57,713 bases of DNA from an uncultured Chloroflexota bacterium (GTDB lineage Bacteria > Chloroflexota > UBA11872 > UBA12225), in NCBI GenBank assembly GCA_902805635.1, contig CADCTC010000228.1, forward strand, positions 23,476 through 81,188, given 5' to 3'. Positions 30,068 through 38,843 of the stretch are shown here, one piece after another. Position 1 is the first letter of the stretch, and every line of letters begins with the position of its first letter. The notes beneath the pieces are model-generated. The model ran no database searches and was not told where the DNA came from. It saw only the letters and a program-made list of their open reading frames with translations. The translations under genes were made by a program, and so were the position numbers.

Positions 30068-31717
30068 ATGCGCCAACAAGAAACTCGCCTGGAAACCGTG
30101 ACCGCGCGAGATCACTCTGAGACCTCGCCACTACCGGCCGGCGGCGCGCCGGAGGGTGAGCCTGTTGACGGGCACGCTGCGGAAGGGTCGGTGCAGGCGC
30201 TCGCGGGCAGCGAAGAGCGTTTCCACCTGCTCGTGGATGCGGTCCGCGATTACGCCATCTTCATGCTGGACCCCCAGGGGGTAATCGCCACCTGGAACAC
30301 AGGCGCGCAGCGCATCAAAGGCTACACCGAGTCGGAGATCGTCGGACAGCACTTCTCCCGCTTCTACACCCCGGAGGACCGCGCCGCGGACCTGCCGGGA
30401 CGCATCCTCCGCGCCGCCGCCGGCGAAGGACGCTGGCAGGCGGCAGGCTGGCGCGTCCGCAAGGATGGCACGCGGTTCTGGGCCGACGTCACCGTCTCCG
30501 CCATCCGCCGCGAGAACGGCACGCTGCTGGGCTTCGCCAAGGTCACGCGCGACCTGACCGAGCGCCACGCGGCTGAAGAGCTGCTCCGCCAGAGCGAGGA
30601 ACGCTTCCGGCTTCTGGTGGAAGGTGTCTCCGACTACGCCATCTACATGCTCGATCCCGAAGGCAACGTCACCAGCTGGAACACCGGCGCGCAAAGCATC
30701 AAGGGCTACGCCGAGTCCGAGATCGTCGGACAGCACTTCTCCCGCTTCTACACAGAAGAGGACCGCGCCGCCGGCAAGCCGCAGCGCGTGCTGGACGAAG
30801 CTCGGCTCACGGGCCATTTTGAGGCGGAAGACTGGCGCGTGCGGAAAGACGGCTCACGCTTCTGGGCCAACGTGGTCATCACTCCGCTGCTCGACTCCAT
30901 GGGCACCCTGCGGGGCTTCAGCAAGGTCACCCGCGACCTGACGGCGCGCCGCGCCGCCGAAGAAGAACGCCGCCAGCGACTAGCCGCCGAAGATGCGGCA
31001 CGCATGCGCGCCGAGTTCCTCACCGTGGCTGCGCACGAGCTCAAGACCCCCATCACCGCGCTGCGCGGCCGGACGCAGCTTGCCCTGCGGCGCCTCAAGC
31101 GCGATGGCGTGCTCACGCCCGATCAGGTGAGCCACGCGCTGCAGGTGATCGACGTGCAAACCGGCAAGGTCGCGCGCCTGGTGGAGCAGCTACTCGACGT
31201 CTCTCGCCTGGAGGCCGGGCACCTGACGATCGAGCGGCGCGAGACCGACCTGGGGGCGCTGGTCACGTCCGTCGTGGAGATGTTTGCCGATGAGAGCGGT
31301 ACTTCTCGCCTTCAGCTAGACCTGCCGGAGCGTCCGGTGACGCTGCCCGTGGATGCCGTGCGCATCGAGCAGGCTATCACCAACCTCGTCGAGAACGCCC
31401 TGAAGTACAGCCTCCCGGAGACCCCAATACGGGTGCGCCTGGACCCGGCGCTGGCAACCGGCGGGAACCCCGACGCGACCGGGGGCGCAGACCGCGCCAC
31501 CGTCAGCGTGACCGACTATGGGCCCGGAGTGCCAGCGGAAGACCGGCCGCGCCTGTTTGACCGCTACTTCCGCTCGCACGCAACCATCCATACCGCGGGC
31601 ATGGGACTGGGCTTGTACGTCAGCCGGCAGATCGTGGAGCTGCACGGCGGCACGATCTGGGCAGAGTTTCCCGCGGAAGGCGGCACACGCATGGTGGTAG
31701 AGCTCGCCGGGCGGTAG
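30068..31717 (+). CDS. Orphan sensor histidine kinase with two tandem PAS domains
   Basis: A 549-residue soluble kinase. PAS1 (about 53-165) and PAS2 (about 178-291) are close duplicates sharing DYAI--LDP-G---WNTGAQ, ESEIVGQHFSRFYT and WRVRKDG-RFWA, each ending in a PAC-like VTRDLT. HisKA has AAHELKTPI (His near 323), the ATPase part NLVENALKYS, DYGPGVP and GMGLGLYVSRQIVELHGG. No TM helix, so it senses a cytoplasmic cue such as redox state or a cofactor. No response regulator adjoins it. The ATG at 30068 is chosen because upstream codons look non-coding; no strong ribosome site is seen. Confidence 0.9.
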   Translation: MRQQETRLETVTARDHSETSPLPAGGAPEGEPVDGHAAEGSVQALAGSEERFHLLVDAVRDYAIFMLDPQGVIATWNTGAQRIKGYTESEIVGQHFSRFYTPEDRAADLPGRILRAAAGEGRWQAAGWRVRKDGTRFWADVTVSAIRRENGTLLGFAKVTRDLTERHAAEELLRQSEERFRLLVEGVSDYAIYMLDPEGNVTSWNTGAQSIKGYAESEIVGQHFSRFYTEEDRAAGKPQRVLDEARLTGHFEAEDWRVRKDGSRFWANVVITPLLDSMGTLRGFSKVTRDLTARRAAEEERRQRLAAEDAARMRAEFLTVAAHELKTPITALRGRTQLALRRLKRDGVLTPDQVSHALQVIDVQTGKVARLVEQLLDVSRLEAGHLTIERRETDLGALVTSVVEMFADESGTSRLQLDLPERPVTLPVDAVRIEQAITNLVENALKYSLPETPIRVRLDPALATGGNPDATGGADRATVSVTDYGPGVPAEDRPRLFDRYFRSHATIHTAGMGLGLYVSRQIVELHGGTIWAEFPAEGGTRMVVELAGR

Positions 31718-31769
31718 TCGGCGGGGCGCCGGACGCTCCCCGCCGGGAGGCAGCATCACCCGGTCCCTC

Positions 31770-31835
31770 CTCCACAAATTGCTGAGACCGGCCCGACGCG
31801 GCGCTGATGCTCCAAGCTGGTGACGCGCGTAGGCT
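31770..31835 (+). promoter_or_regulatory. Conserved upstream element A (CPBP1-kinase-regulator operon)
   Basis: Bases 31770-31809 match 35286-35325 in 36 of 40 positions (core CTCCACAAATTGCTGAGA). In both copies exactly 20 bases follow, then TA-NN-CTGG (here TAGGCT at 31830-31835), a -10-like box. The element is about 110 bases before the CPBP1 start. A shared operator or promoter is inferred. Confidence 0.62.
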
Positions 31836-31920
31836 GGGTGCACGGCTGGGAGGCAGAGAGCGAAGGGGCACGGGAGTCCCGCGGCCGGTCTGCCTAGCAG
31901 CACCACGTGAGGACACCAGC

Positions 31921-32925
31921 ATGACCACCCGCAGCGCACCAGCCCTGATCGTTCCCTCCACGCAAGTCCCGGCCACCCGGGACGCCACGCCGTGCGGCCC
32001 AACGCGCATCGAGCCCAGGCTGCGGACGCGGTCGCTCCGGATCCATCCCCTGGTGGCGTTCTTCGCGCTCGCGTTCGCCGGCACCTGGCTGGCGGCGGCG
32101 CCAGTAGTGCTGGGCCCTTCCGGCTTCAGGCTTTTGCCAGCGCTGCCGGACGCGCTCTCGCTGCTCATCTTCTTCGGCGCCACCTTCGCCGGCCCGACGA
32201 TGGCGGCGTTCGGCGCAGCGTGGCTGGAGGACGGCGGTTCCGGCGTTCGGCGCTTCGCCGCCGCCTACGCCCGCTGGCGCGTGGCGCCCGGCTGGTGGCT
32301 AGCCGCGCCGCTGATCTTCCCTGCGCTGTGGCTGTTGGGCTACTCCGCCGTGCTGGAGGGCGCGCCACTGCTCGCCCTGGCGCGCAGCCCGCAGCTGCTG
32401 CTGACGGTGTTTCTGCCGGCGCTGGCGCTGCTCTCGGTCGTGGGGCTGGGAGAAGAAGCGGGCTGGCGAGGGTTTGCCCTGCCGCGTTTGCAGCTTGTGC
32501 TGGGGCCGGTGCGCGCCACTCTCGTGCTCGGCCTGCTGCACGGGCTGTGGCACCTGCCCATGCTCGCGTCCGGGATCCTGGGGCCGTTTAGCGCCGGCGG
32601 CTTCGTCATCTTTATTGTGGTGGCGGTACTCGGCACCTTCATCTACACCTGGGTGAGCAACCACGTGCGGCACAGCATCCTGATCGCCACGCTGGTTCAC
32701 GCAGGCTCCAACGCCTCCACCAACCTGATGACACAGCTCGTGGAGCTGCCCCACTCAGGTGACCCACGCGTTGAGTGGCTCCTGCAGGACAACCGGCTCA
32801 ACGTCCTGATCTTTGGCGCCGCCGCCCTCATCCTGCTGGCCGCGACCCGCGGCCGGCTCGGCTACCAACGGGCCGGGGCCGCACCCACCGATGGCCCACC
32901 GCCGGCGGTCGTTCCGGCTGGTTAG
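31921..32925 (+). CDS. CPBP-family intramembrane metalloprotease 1
   Basis: A 334-residue membrane protein with about eight hydrophobic segments from residue 43 on. The abortive-infection/CAAX protease (CPBP) motifs are intact: EEAGWRGF at 178-185, HGLWH at 207-211, and VHAGSN near 258-263. These residues bind zinc within the membrane. In bacteria such proteins process peptides or act in bacteriocin immunity and regulation; the substrate is unknown. The start has GAGGAC eight bases upstream. Six bases after its stop comes the frame of the sensor kinase, so protease, kinase and regulator are likely co-transcribed. Confidence 0.9.
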   Translation: MTTRSAPALIVPSTQVPATRDATPCGPTRIEPRLRTRSLRIHPLVAFFALAFAGTWLAAAPVVLGPSGFRLLPALPDALSLLIFFGATFAGPTMAAFGAAWLEDGGSGVRRFAAAYARWRVAPGWWLAAPLIFPALWLLGYSAVLEGAPLLALARSPQLLLTVFLPALALLSVVGLGEEAGWRGFALPRLQLVLGPVRATLVLGLLHGLWHLPMLASGILGPFSAGGFVIFIVVAVLGTFIYTWVSNHVRHSILIATLVHAGSNASTNLMTQLVELPHSGDPRVEWLLQDNRLNVLIFGAAALILLAATRGRLGYQRAGAAPTDGPPPAVVPAG

Positions 32926-32931
32926 GCTACA

Positions 32932-34515
32932 GTGCCACCGCCCGCCCGGCTTGCGGCGATCCGGGGGCCGGACCGCCCCGCCAGCACCGCTAACACCATC
33001 ACAACCAACCCCATAGCCGTCTCCACCATGCGAGCCCCGCGCCCCCGATCGAGCCTCACGTCGCGGTTGGTCTTGAGCCATATTCTCATCGCCAGCCTTA
33101 CCGGCGTGATCCTGATGCTTGCACTGGTGGGCACTTACGCCGTCACCGAGGTGTCCCGCGCACCGGCGACCTACCTGGGTGGAGTGCGCACAACGGTGCT
33201 GCCCTGGCTGTACGGCGAATCTGGCGGCGGACGGACCGCCGTCACCCCCGGCGAACCGCCGGGCTTTGTACTGGTGGTGGGGACCGATGGGCGCGTGGAG
33301 CACGCCGGCGCTGCCGGTGGCGCGGTCTTGCCCTGCCGCGCCGGTGAGGCGCTGGCGGCGTGCGCGCCCGCGCTCGACGCCGCACCGCCGGGACAGCGAT
33401 TCGTGGACGAAGGCGGGCGCACCTGGCTCGAGGTGGTGGAGCGCACCGTCACCGGCCACCGGGTGATCAATCGCCGCTTTAACTTCCGCAGCCAGCCATC
33501 GCTGCGCTTTCCGGGCCTCACCATCGGCGGTTGGCTCCCCATGGCGCTTACACTGGGCGGCGCCATGGCCGCGCTCTCCGCGCCGGTGGCGCTGGCGCTG
33601 GCGCTGCTGCTCGCGCGGCCGCTGGGACGTCGCCTGGAGCGCATTGCCGGGGTGAGCCGGCGCATCGCCGCGGGCGACCTGGACGCGCGCACTGGCGACC
33701 CGGCCCAGGACGAGGTCGGCGCGCTCGCGCGCCAGCTGGACGACATGGCGGCCGCGCTGCAGCAGAACATGGAGATCCTGCGCGACCTGGCGCAGCGCAA
33801 CGCCGCACTGGCGCGCGACGCCGAGGCGGCGGCGGTGGCGGCCGAGCGCGCACGCATCTCGCGCGACCTGCACGACGCGATCGCGCAGCGCCTGTTCAGC
33901 CTGTCCGCCGGCACCGCCGCGCTGCCAGACCTCATCGCCGCCGACTCGCGAAAGGGGATTGAGCAGGCCCGCGCCGTCGCTGCCCTTGCGGAATCCGCGC
34001 TGATGGACCTGCGCGGCGTGCTGACCGAGCTGCGGCCGCCGGAGCTGGTGTTCCGCCCGTTCGCGGAGGCGCTGGAGGAGCTGTGCCAGGAGTGGAGTAC
34101 CGGCGAGCGGCCGGTCCACCTCTCGCTCGCTGTCGGCGGCGCGCGGTTGCCCGCGGGCGTGGAGGACGTCCTCTACCGGGTGGCGCAAGAAGCGCTTGCG
34201 AACGCGACGCGCCACGCCGCCGCGCGCGCGGTCCACGTGTCAGTCGTGGAAGGAAGGCAGCGCGTGACGCTTTCGGTAACCGACGATGGCGCCGGCTTCC
34301 ACCCGGCCGCCCGCATGGGCAGCGGCATCGGCCTCGTCGGCATGCGCGAGCGCGTCCGCTCGGTCGGCGGTGAGCTCTCAGTTGAGAGCGAGCCCGGCCG
34401 CGGCACCACTGTACGCGCCGAGCTACCGCTGGATCGGCCGGACGAATCGGGCATGTCCGGCTGGCGTGACCCGGTATCGGCGGGCGCTGCACAGGCTCAG
34501 CGGCGGAAGGAGTGA
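32932..34515 (+). CDS. NarX-type membrane sensor histidine kinase
   Basis: About 527 residues from a GTG at 32932; the ATG at 33028 (MRAPRPRSSLTSRLV) is a strong alternative because the first 32 residues look unconserved. Order: TM1 (about 48-70), an extracytoplasmic sensor part of about 130 residues, TM2 (about 203-227), HAMP linker, coiled coil (about 265-305), HisKA_3 dimerisation domain with RISRDLHDAIAQRLFSL (His about 315), and HATPase with VAQEALANATRHA, DDGAGF, GIGLVGMRERV. It should phosphorylate the response regulator encoded five bases downstream. The sensed signal is unknown. Confidence 0.9.
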   Translation: MPPPARLAAIRGPDRPASTANTITTNPIAVSTMRAPRPRSSLTSRLVLSHILIASLTGVILMLALVGTYAVTEVSRAPATYLGGVRTTVLPWLYGESGGGRTAVTPGEPPGFVLVVGTDGRVEHAGAAGGAVLPCRAGEALAACAPALDAAPPGQRFVDEGGRTWLEVVERTVTGHRVINRRFNFRSQPSLRFPGLTIGGWLPMALTLGGAMAALSAPVALALALLLARPLGRRLERIAGVSRRIAAGDLDARTGDPAQDEVGALARQLDDMAAALQQNMEILRDLAQRNAALARDAEAAAVAAERARISRDLHDAIAQRLFSLSAGTAALPDLIAADSRKGIEQARAVAALAESALMDLRGVLTELRPPELVFRPFAEALEELCQEWSTGERPVHLSLAVGGARLPAGVEDVLYRVAQEALANATRHAAARAVHVSVVEGRQRVTLSVTDDGAGFHPAARMGSGIGLVGMRERVRSVGGELSVESEPGRGTTVRAELPLDRPDESGMSGWRDPVSAGAAQAQRRKE

Positions 34516-34519
34516 CCCG

Positions 34520-35236
34520 GTGACGACCGAGCGCAACGAAGGCAACGAGAGCAACACGGTAAGCAGCACCACGGGCGCAGCGGGCTCGGGCGGCGCGCGC
34601 ACTCGCGTGCTGCTAGTGGACGATCACGCGGTGGTGCGGCAGGGTCTGCGCTTGCTGCTCGAGTCGTACCCTGACTTCGAGGTGGTGGGGGAGGCGGAGG
34701 ACGGCGCGGCAGCGCTGCGTCGGGCCGCGGCGCTGCGTCCAGACGTCATCCTGCTCGACCTTGTGATGCCTGGCATGGACGGGATCGAGACCATCCGCGG
34801 CTTACACGCCCAGGGACTGCCGGGCGAGGTGCTGGTGCTGACCGCCTCACTGGACGACCACCTGGTGAAGGGCGCCCTCCAGGCCGGCGCCCGCGGCTAC
34901 GCCCTCAAGGTCAGCCGCCCGGCGGAGATCGTGGAGGCAGTGCGGCGCGTCGCACGGGGCGAGGAGTCCCTCGACCCGGCCGCCGCCCGCGCGCTGGTAC
35001 AGCAGCTGCGCGGGCGCGACCCGCTGGCGGGCCTGACCCCGCGCGAGCGCGAGGTTTTCGACGCGCTCGCCCGCGGCCTGAGCAACCCCCAGATTGCGGC
35101 CGCCCTGCACGTGTCTGAAGCCACCGTGCGCACCCACATCGCCGCCGTGCTGGACAAACTGGAGCTGCCGGACCGCACCCAGGTGACCATCTACGCCCTC
35201 AAGCGCGGCCTCATCCGCGTCGAAGACCTCCCCTGA
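34520..35236 (+). CDS. NarL/FixJ-type response regulator
   Basis: A 238-residue protein from the GTG at 34520 (AAGGAG upstream, four bases after the kinase stop). After a Ser/Thr/Gly-rich leader of about 27 residues, the receiver domain has acidic pair DD at 34-35, phospho-acceptor Asp 80 in ILLDLVMPGMDG, Thr 108 and Lys 130. The C-terminal LuxR HTH (about 175-238) shows LTPREREVFDALARGLSNPQIA and VSEATVRTHIAAVLDKLEL. It is the partner of the kinase at 32932. The conserved elements at 31770 and 35286, which flank this pair, are candidate binding sites. Confidence 0.92.
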   Translation: MTTERNEGNESNTVSSTTGAAGSGGARTRVLLVDDHAVVRQGLRLLLESYPDFEVVGEAEDGAAALRRAAALRPDVILLDLVMPGMDGIETIRGLHAQGLPGEVLVLTASLDDHLVKGALQAGARGYALKVSRPAEIVEAVRRVARGEESLDPAAARALVQQLRGRDPLAGLTPREREVFDALARGLSNPQIAAALHVSEATVRTHIAAVLDKLELPDRTQVTIYALKRGLIRVEDLP

Positions 35237-35285
35237 TACGGCGCCTCTTCCGCCGGCTTCTCGTCGCGCGCTCCGCTGACCTCGT

Positions 35286-35351
35286 CTCCACAAATTGCTG
35301 AGAACGGCCCGACGCCGCACCGATGACTGGGTCCGTCGCCCGCCCTACTCT
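35286..35351 (+). promoter_or_regulatory. Conserved upstream element B (CPBP2-CPBP3)
   Basis: Second copy of the element at 31770-31835: 40 bases with 36 identities, 20-base spacer, then TACTCT at 35346-35351. It is about 80 bases before the CPBP2 ATG and just after the response regulator gene. Confidence 0.62.
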
Positions 35352-35404
35352 GGCCATGCGCCCCGCTGTAAGGGCGCTGTACCGAGATAAGAGAGGCGAC
35401 ACGC

Positions 35405-36358
35405 ATGACCACCTACGGCACACCGGACGCTCCCACGAGGATCCAGACCACCCATCGTTCGGTCCTTCCCCGTTCCGGCCACACTGGCGCCGGGTCCACC
35501 CTTGGAGTGGCATCGTCCAACGCCCGCTCACCTGAGCGAGCCCGGGGGCTGCGCTCCCTCGCCGCGTTCGCTATCTTGGCCTACGGGTGGAGCTGGGGGC
35601 TGATGGGCGCCGCGGCGCTGCTGCTGCGCTCCGGCGCCGTCTCCGAGGCGACGGCGGGACTGCTCGGCGGCATCGCCGGGTACGGCCCATCCATCGCCGG
35701 TCTGGCGGTGGCGGCCACGCTAGGCCGCCAGGCGCTCCGGGAGCTGCTGGCCGCGCTGGTTCGCTAGCGCGTGTCGCCGCTGTGGTATGCGGCGGCGCTG
35801 TTCGGGCCGGCTGCCGTTGCGGTAGCGGGCGCCGTCGCGTGGTACGGACCGGGCACGCTGGCCTACGACCGTCTGTGGCCGATCATCTTCACGCGCTACC
35901 TGCCGTTCGCGCTGATGACGCTGGCCACAGCCGCCCCCCTTCAGGAGGAGCTGGGCTGGCGCGGCTTCGCGCTGCCCCGCCTGCAGCGGTGGCTGGGGCC
36001 GGCCGGCGGGACGGCCGTGCTTGGCGCACTGTGGGCCGCCTGGCACCTGCCCAACGCCTACTTCCGCAGCTGGGACGCCCCCTCCACCGCGCTTTTCCTA
36101 CTGGCCACCTTCCTCATCGCCTTCCCGTACACCTGGCTGGCCAACCACACCCGCGGCAGCGTGCTGCTGGCCATGCTGCTCCACGCGGGCGTCAACACCA
36201 GCACGCGGCTGGTGAGCGCGATCGTCCCGGAGAGCGCGATCGCGTCGCCGGCCGCGTTCGAGGCCGCCGCACATGGGTGGCTGTCGCTCGCGTACGCACT
36301 CGTCGCCGCGGTGCTGCTCATCGCCACCCGCGGCCGTCTGGGCCGCAACAACCGCTGA
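35405..36358 (+). pseudogene. CPBP-family intramembrane protease 2, interrupted by an in-frame TAG
   Basis: The ATG at 35405 (GAGAGG upstream) opens 120 codons, then TAG at 35765-35767 stops the frame. The same frame continues at once with CGC GTG and runs to 36358, giving a full CPBP body. In such proteins the junction usually reads (L/V)RWRV, so a TGG to TAG change is the simple explanation. The second half holds EELGWRGF, AWH and LHAGVN, so all catalytic motifs lie after the stop; the GTG at 35771 could restart translation but would give a protein lacking the first two TM helices. Either a recent pseudogene or a sequencing error. Confidence 0.82.
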
Positions 36359-36391
36359 GCCCGGCGCACCCAAAGTAGAAAGGCTAAACGA

Positions 36392-37288
36392 ATGACCACC
36401 TACAACCCCTACAGCACGACCAGCACGCTCAGCACCACCGGTTCAATCACGCAGTCGCTTGCGAGTGACCCTTGTGTCCAGCACGGTGAGGCACGGGCGG
36501 AGCTGCGGAGCGAGCAGTATTCGCTGGCACAGATCCTGGGAGTCTGGGCGCTCGCGGCCGTTCCGATGGGCCTGTTGGGCCGGGTCGCGTTTCCGCTGCT
36601 GGCGCCCAATGCGGCATCGGACCCGCTGGGATCCGGCGTCACGACGCTGGCGCTGCTCACGCTGGGCTTGGTGTGGATGTTCGTCCTGGCGATGATCATG
36701 GTCCGCCGGGAGGAGGGCGACCTGCGCTGGGCCACCGTCAAGCGCCGGCTGCGGCTCAACGCTCCGCAGCAGCCGGCGACCGGGCAGCCGAGCACCTCGC
36801 TGTGGCTGTGGGTGGTGCCGGCCCTGGTCGCAATCGCGGTGGCGCAGATCGCCCTGAACCCCGTGATGAAGAGCGTCTGGGTATCCACCTTCCCGTTCTT
36901 CGCGGAACCCGCGGGGGAGAGCGTCGAAGCGATCTTCAAGTCCAGGGAGATCCTGGCGCGCCTGGAGGGCGCCTGGTGGTTCCTGGCCCTGTTCGCGGTG
37001 CAGGCCACGTTCAATACGATCCTGGGCGAGGAATTCTTGTTCCGGGGCGTGCTGCTGCCCAAGATGCACGCCACGTTCGGGCGTTGGAGCTGGGTGGCAA
37101 ACGGCGTGTTCCACGGGCTGTACCACCTCCACCAGCCGTGGGGGATCCCGGGCTCCGTCGTCAGCGGGCTGCTGTACGCATTCACCGCCCATCGCTTCAG
37201 GAGCACGTGGATGTCAGTGATCGTCCACTCCGCGCAGAGCGTCTACTTCTGCTTCCTGGTCCTCGGCGTCGTGCTGGGCCTGGCGTAG
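36392..37288 (+). CDS. CPBP-family intramembrane metalloprotease 3
   Basis: A 298-residue membrane protein, divergent from the other two. Motifs: GEEFLFRG at 212-219 (Glu-Glu and Arg), NGVFHGLYHLHQPW with the zinc His, and VIVHSAQ near the C-terminus. It has about seven hydrophobic segments and a Ser/Thr-rich N-terminal leader whose first residues (MTTY) and upstream start region resemble those of CPBP2. GAAAGG precedes the ATG, 33 bases after the CPBP2 frame, so the two are probably co-transcribed from the element at 35286. Confidence 0.88.
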   Translation: MTTYNPYSTTSTLSTTGSITQSLASDPCVQHGEARAELRSEQYSLAQILGVWALAAVPMGLLGRVAFPLLAPNAASDPLGSGVTTLALLTLGLVWMFVLAMIMVRREEGDLRWATVKRRLRLNAPQQPATGQPSTSLWLWVVPALVAIAVAQIALNPVMKSVWVSTFPFFAEPAGESVEAIFKSREILARLEGAWWFLALFAVQATFNTILGEEFLFRGVLLPKMHATFGRWSWVANGVFHGLYHLHQPWGIPGSVVSGLLYAFTAHRFRSTWMSVIVHSAQSVYFCFLVLGVVLGLA

Positions 37289-37302
37289 ACGCATATGCGG
37301 TG

Positions 37303-37332
37303 GCTTGGCCCCCGTTCCGCGCATAGCCAAGC
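37303..37332. terminator. Weak hairpin between convergent CPBP3 and DUF1810 genes
   Basis: GCTTGGC / GCCAAGC, 7-bp stem with a 16-base loop; a second small palindrome CGCATATGCG lies at 37290-37299. Confidence 0.4.
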
Positions 37333-37340
37333 GGTCCAGG

Positions 37341-37766
37341 TCAGACGCGCTGGTCCGTCGCAGGGTCGGATAGGCTGTCGAAGTACCGGTCGAGGACGCG
37401 CTGGAACACCGCTTCCGATGGATCTGCGCGCAGGAACAGCGTCATCGAGGACTGGAGCTTCTGCGCGTCGATGCTTCCAAACAGCTCCACCGCGGTCCTC
37501 ACCGCCGACCCGGCGACGACCGCGGCGCATTCGCGTAGTCGTGCGCCAAGCACTGGATGTCCGAGGTACGCTTTCGCTTCTTCCACCGACGAGATCGCGT
37601 ATGTCCTGGACATGTGGCTGTGGCCCAACCCCACGATCTGCGGGAACACGAACCACATCCAGTGACTGGTCTTGCGACCGCCCTTCAACTCCGCTAGTGC
37701 GCGCTGATATGTGTTGCCCGCGTCCTGCGCGGTGACGAACCGTTGGAGGTTGTCTGAGGCGTTCAT
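37341..37766 (-). CDS. DUF1810-family protein
   Basis: A 141-residue protein starting NLQRFVTAQD near residue 5, then YQRALAELKGGRKTSHWMWFVFPQIVGLGHS (about 20-50), YAISSVEEAKAYLGHPVLG and the C-terminal FQRVLDRYF. The SHWMWFVFPQ-GLG core is diagnostic for DUF1810, a widespread calpastatin-like family of unknown function. The frame extends 26 codons upstream; the ATG at 37766 is chosen because homologous text begins there. It converges with CPBP3. Confidence 0.9.
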   Translation of the reverse strand: MNASDNLQRFVTAQDAGNTYQRALAELKGGRKTSHWMWFVFPQIVGLGHSHMSRTYAISSVEEAKAYLGHPVLGARLRECAAVVAGSAVRTAVELFGSIDAQKLQSSMTLFLRADPSEAVFQRVLDRYFDSLSDPATDQRV

Positions 37767-37929
37767 TGGACGTATCGGCCGGGCCACTGCGAGACCAGGC
37801 TTGCCGCCAGTGGAAGGGCGGTCGTCCGGCTCCTGGGGCTGCACAACAGGAGCTGCTCTCGACTTAGCCGCCGCGTTCCTGGGGCCCGCGAAACCTTCCC
37901 CACCGCTGACTGTTTCGCCACTGCTGCGG

Positions 37930-38235
37930 CTACTCCCGCGGCCCGGTGCGATTCACGCCGTCGGGGGCGGTGGCGTCCACGCGCTTCGCCTGTTCCGCTA
38001 GCGCCCGCGTGTTTGCCTTGACTTTGCGCGCGGTTGCTTTCGCCTGCGCCGTGCCCTCACCCCCCATGCCAGCTATGTGAAGCCCTTCCACCGGCCGGCT
38101 CGTCGATCGGGGCGCCGTCGCCTCGACGCGCTTCGCCTGCTCTGCCAGCGCCCGCGTATTCTCCGCCACAATACGCGCATTCTCGACCGCTTGAGAACTG
38201 TCCTCGGAAGCTGTGGACCGCTTGCTCTGGGCCAT
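37930..38235 (-). CDS. Small hypothetical protein with two 17-residue repeats
   Basis: A 101-residue hydrophilic protein. The block NTRALAEQAKRV(E/D)ATAP occurs twice, about 45 residues apart, each preceded by an Ala/Lys-rich helical stretch, so the protein is probably a helical or coiled-coil repeat. Rich in Ala, Lys, Arg and Glu, with no Cys and no TM helix. A strong GGGAGGA site lies before the ATG, which supports real translation. I do not recognise the family. Neighbours are a DUF1810 gene on the same strand and a small membrane-protein gene facing away. Confidence 0.7.
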   Translation of the reverse strand: MAQSKRSTASEDSSQAVENARIVAENTRALAEQAKRVEATAPRSTSRPVEGLHIAGMGGEGTAQAKATARKVKANTRALAEQAKRVDATAPDGVNRTGPRE

Positions 38236-38379
38236 CTTTTCCTCCCTCTCCAGGCTCTTCTACTGCCACAACCGCCGAGCCGGCAGGATGTATGCCGGGA
38301 GCGGAGTCGAGCTGGCTAGTAGGGCCCGCCCTCGCCGATCCCACTGCGCCGCCCAGGTCGATTCGCTACTGTGAGGGCA

Positions 38380-38787
38380 ATGCCGCCAACCCTGTTCAAC
38401 GCGAGCAGTTCGCCTCTCCGGTGCGCGTGGAGCTACTCCGTCCAGGACCGCCTCGTGCAGCTACTCGGCGCGATCAGCCTTGGGATGGGCGCCTGCCTCC
38501 TCGCACCAGCACGCGCCTCGCACCTTTTTGGACTGGGGGACCGACCACTCCTCGTCACTGCCATCGCCGCGCGGGACTTGATTATCGGACTCGGACTGGT
38601 CGGCCTGCTGCCGGGAAGCACCCGCCGCTGGCTCTATGTCCACGCCGCTGCGGACACACTCGACGGCACGTTCGTCGCAAGGAGCCTCTATCGCGGCACT
38701 ATCGCTCGGGCCCGCGGCCTCGCCTGGCTTGCTCTGACCGGCGGCGGTGCGCTCGCGGCGCTTACATCTGCCGCGCGAGGGCGGTAG
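38380..38787 (+). CDS. Small membrane protein (DUF4267-like)
   Basis: A 135-residue protein with about four hydrophobic segments: near 25-45, 55-80, 83-98 and 108-128. The text LGAISLGMGACLLAPARASHLFGLGDRP and ARDLIIGLGLVGLLPGSTR, with a conserved R-D pair, resembles DUF4267-type proteins of unknown function. ATG at 38380 preferred over the GTG at 38371, because the latter sits inside a TACTGT box (38367-38372) that would serve a leaderless or short-leader transcript. Confidence 0.65.
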   Translation: MPPTLFNASSSPLRCAWSYSVQDRLVQLLGAISLGMGACLLAPARASHLFGLGDRPLLVTAIAARDLIIGLGLVGLLPGSTRRWLYVHAAADTLDGTFVARSLYRGTIARARGLAWLALTGGGALAALTSAARGR

Positions 38788-38843
38788 GCACACGCGATGG
38801 TGCGGTGTGGAACTCTAAGCGGCCAATCGCGTCCTACAGAGCG

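Noticed and set aside
38034..38843. Upstream in-frame extension of the DUF1801 gene
   Set aside because: Overlaps two better genes and has Pro/Arg/Ser low-complexity composition.
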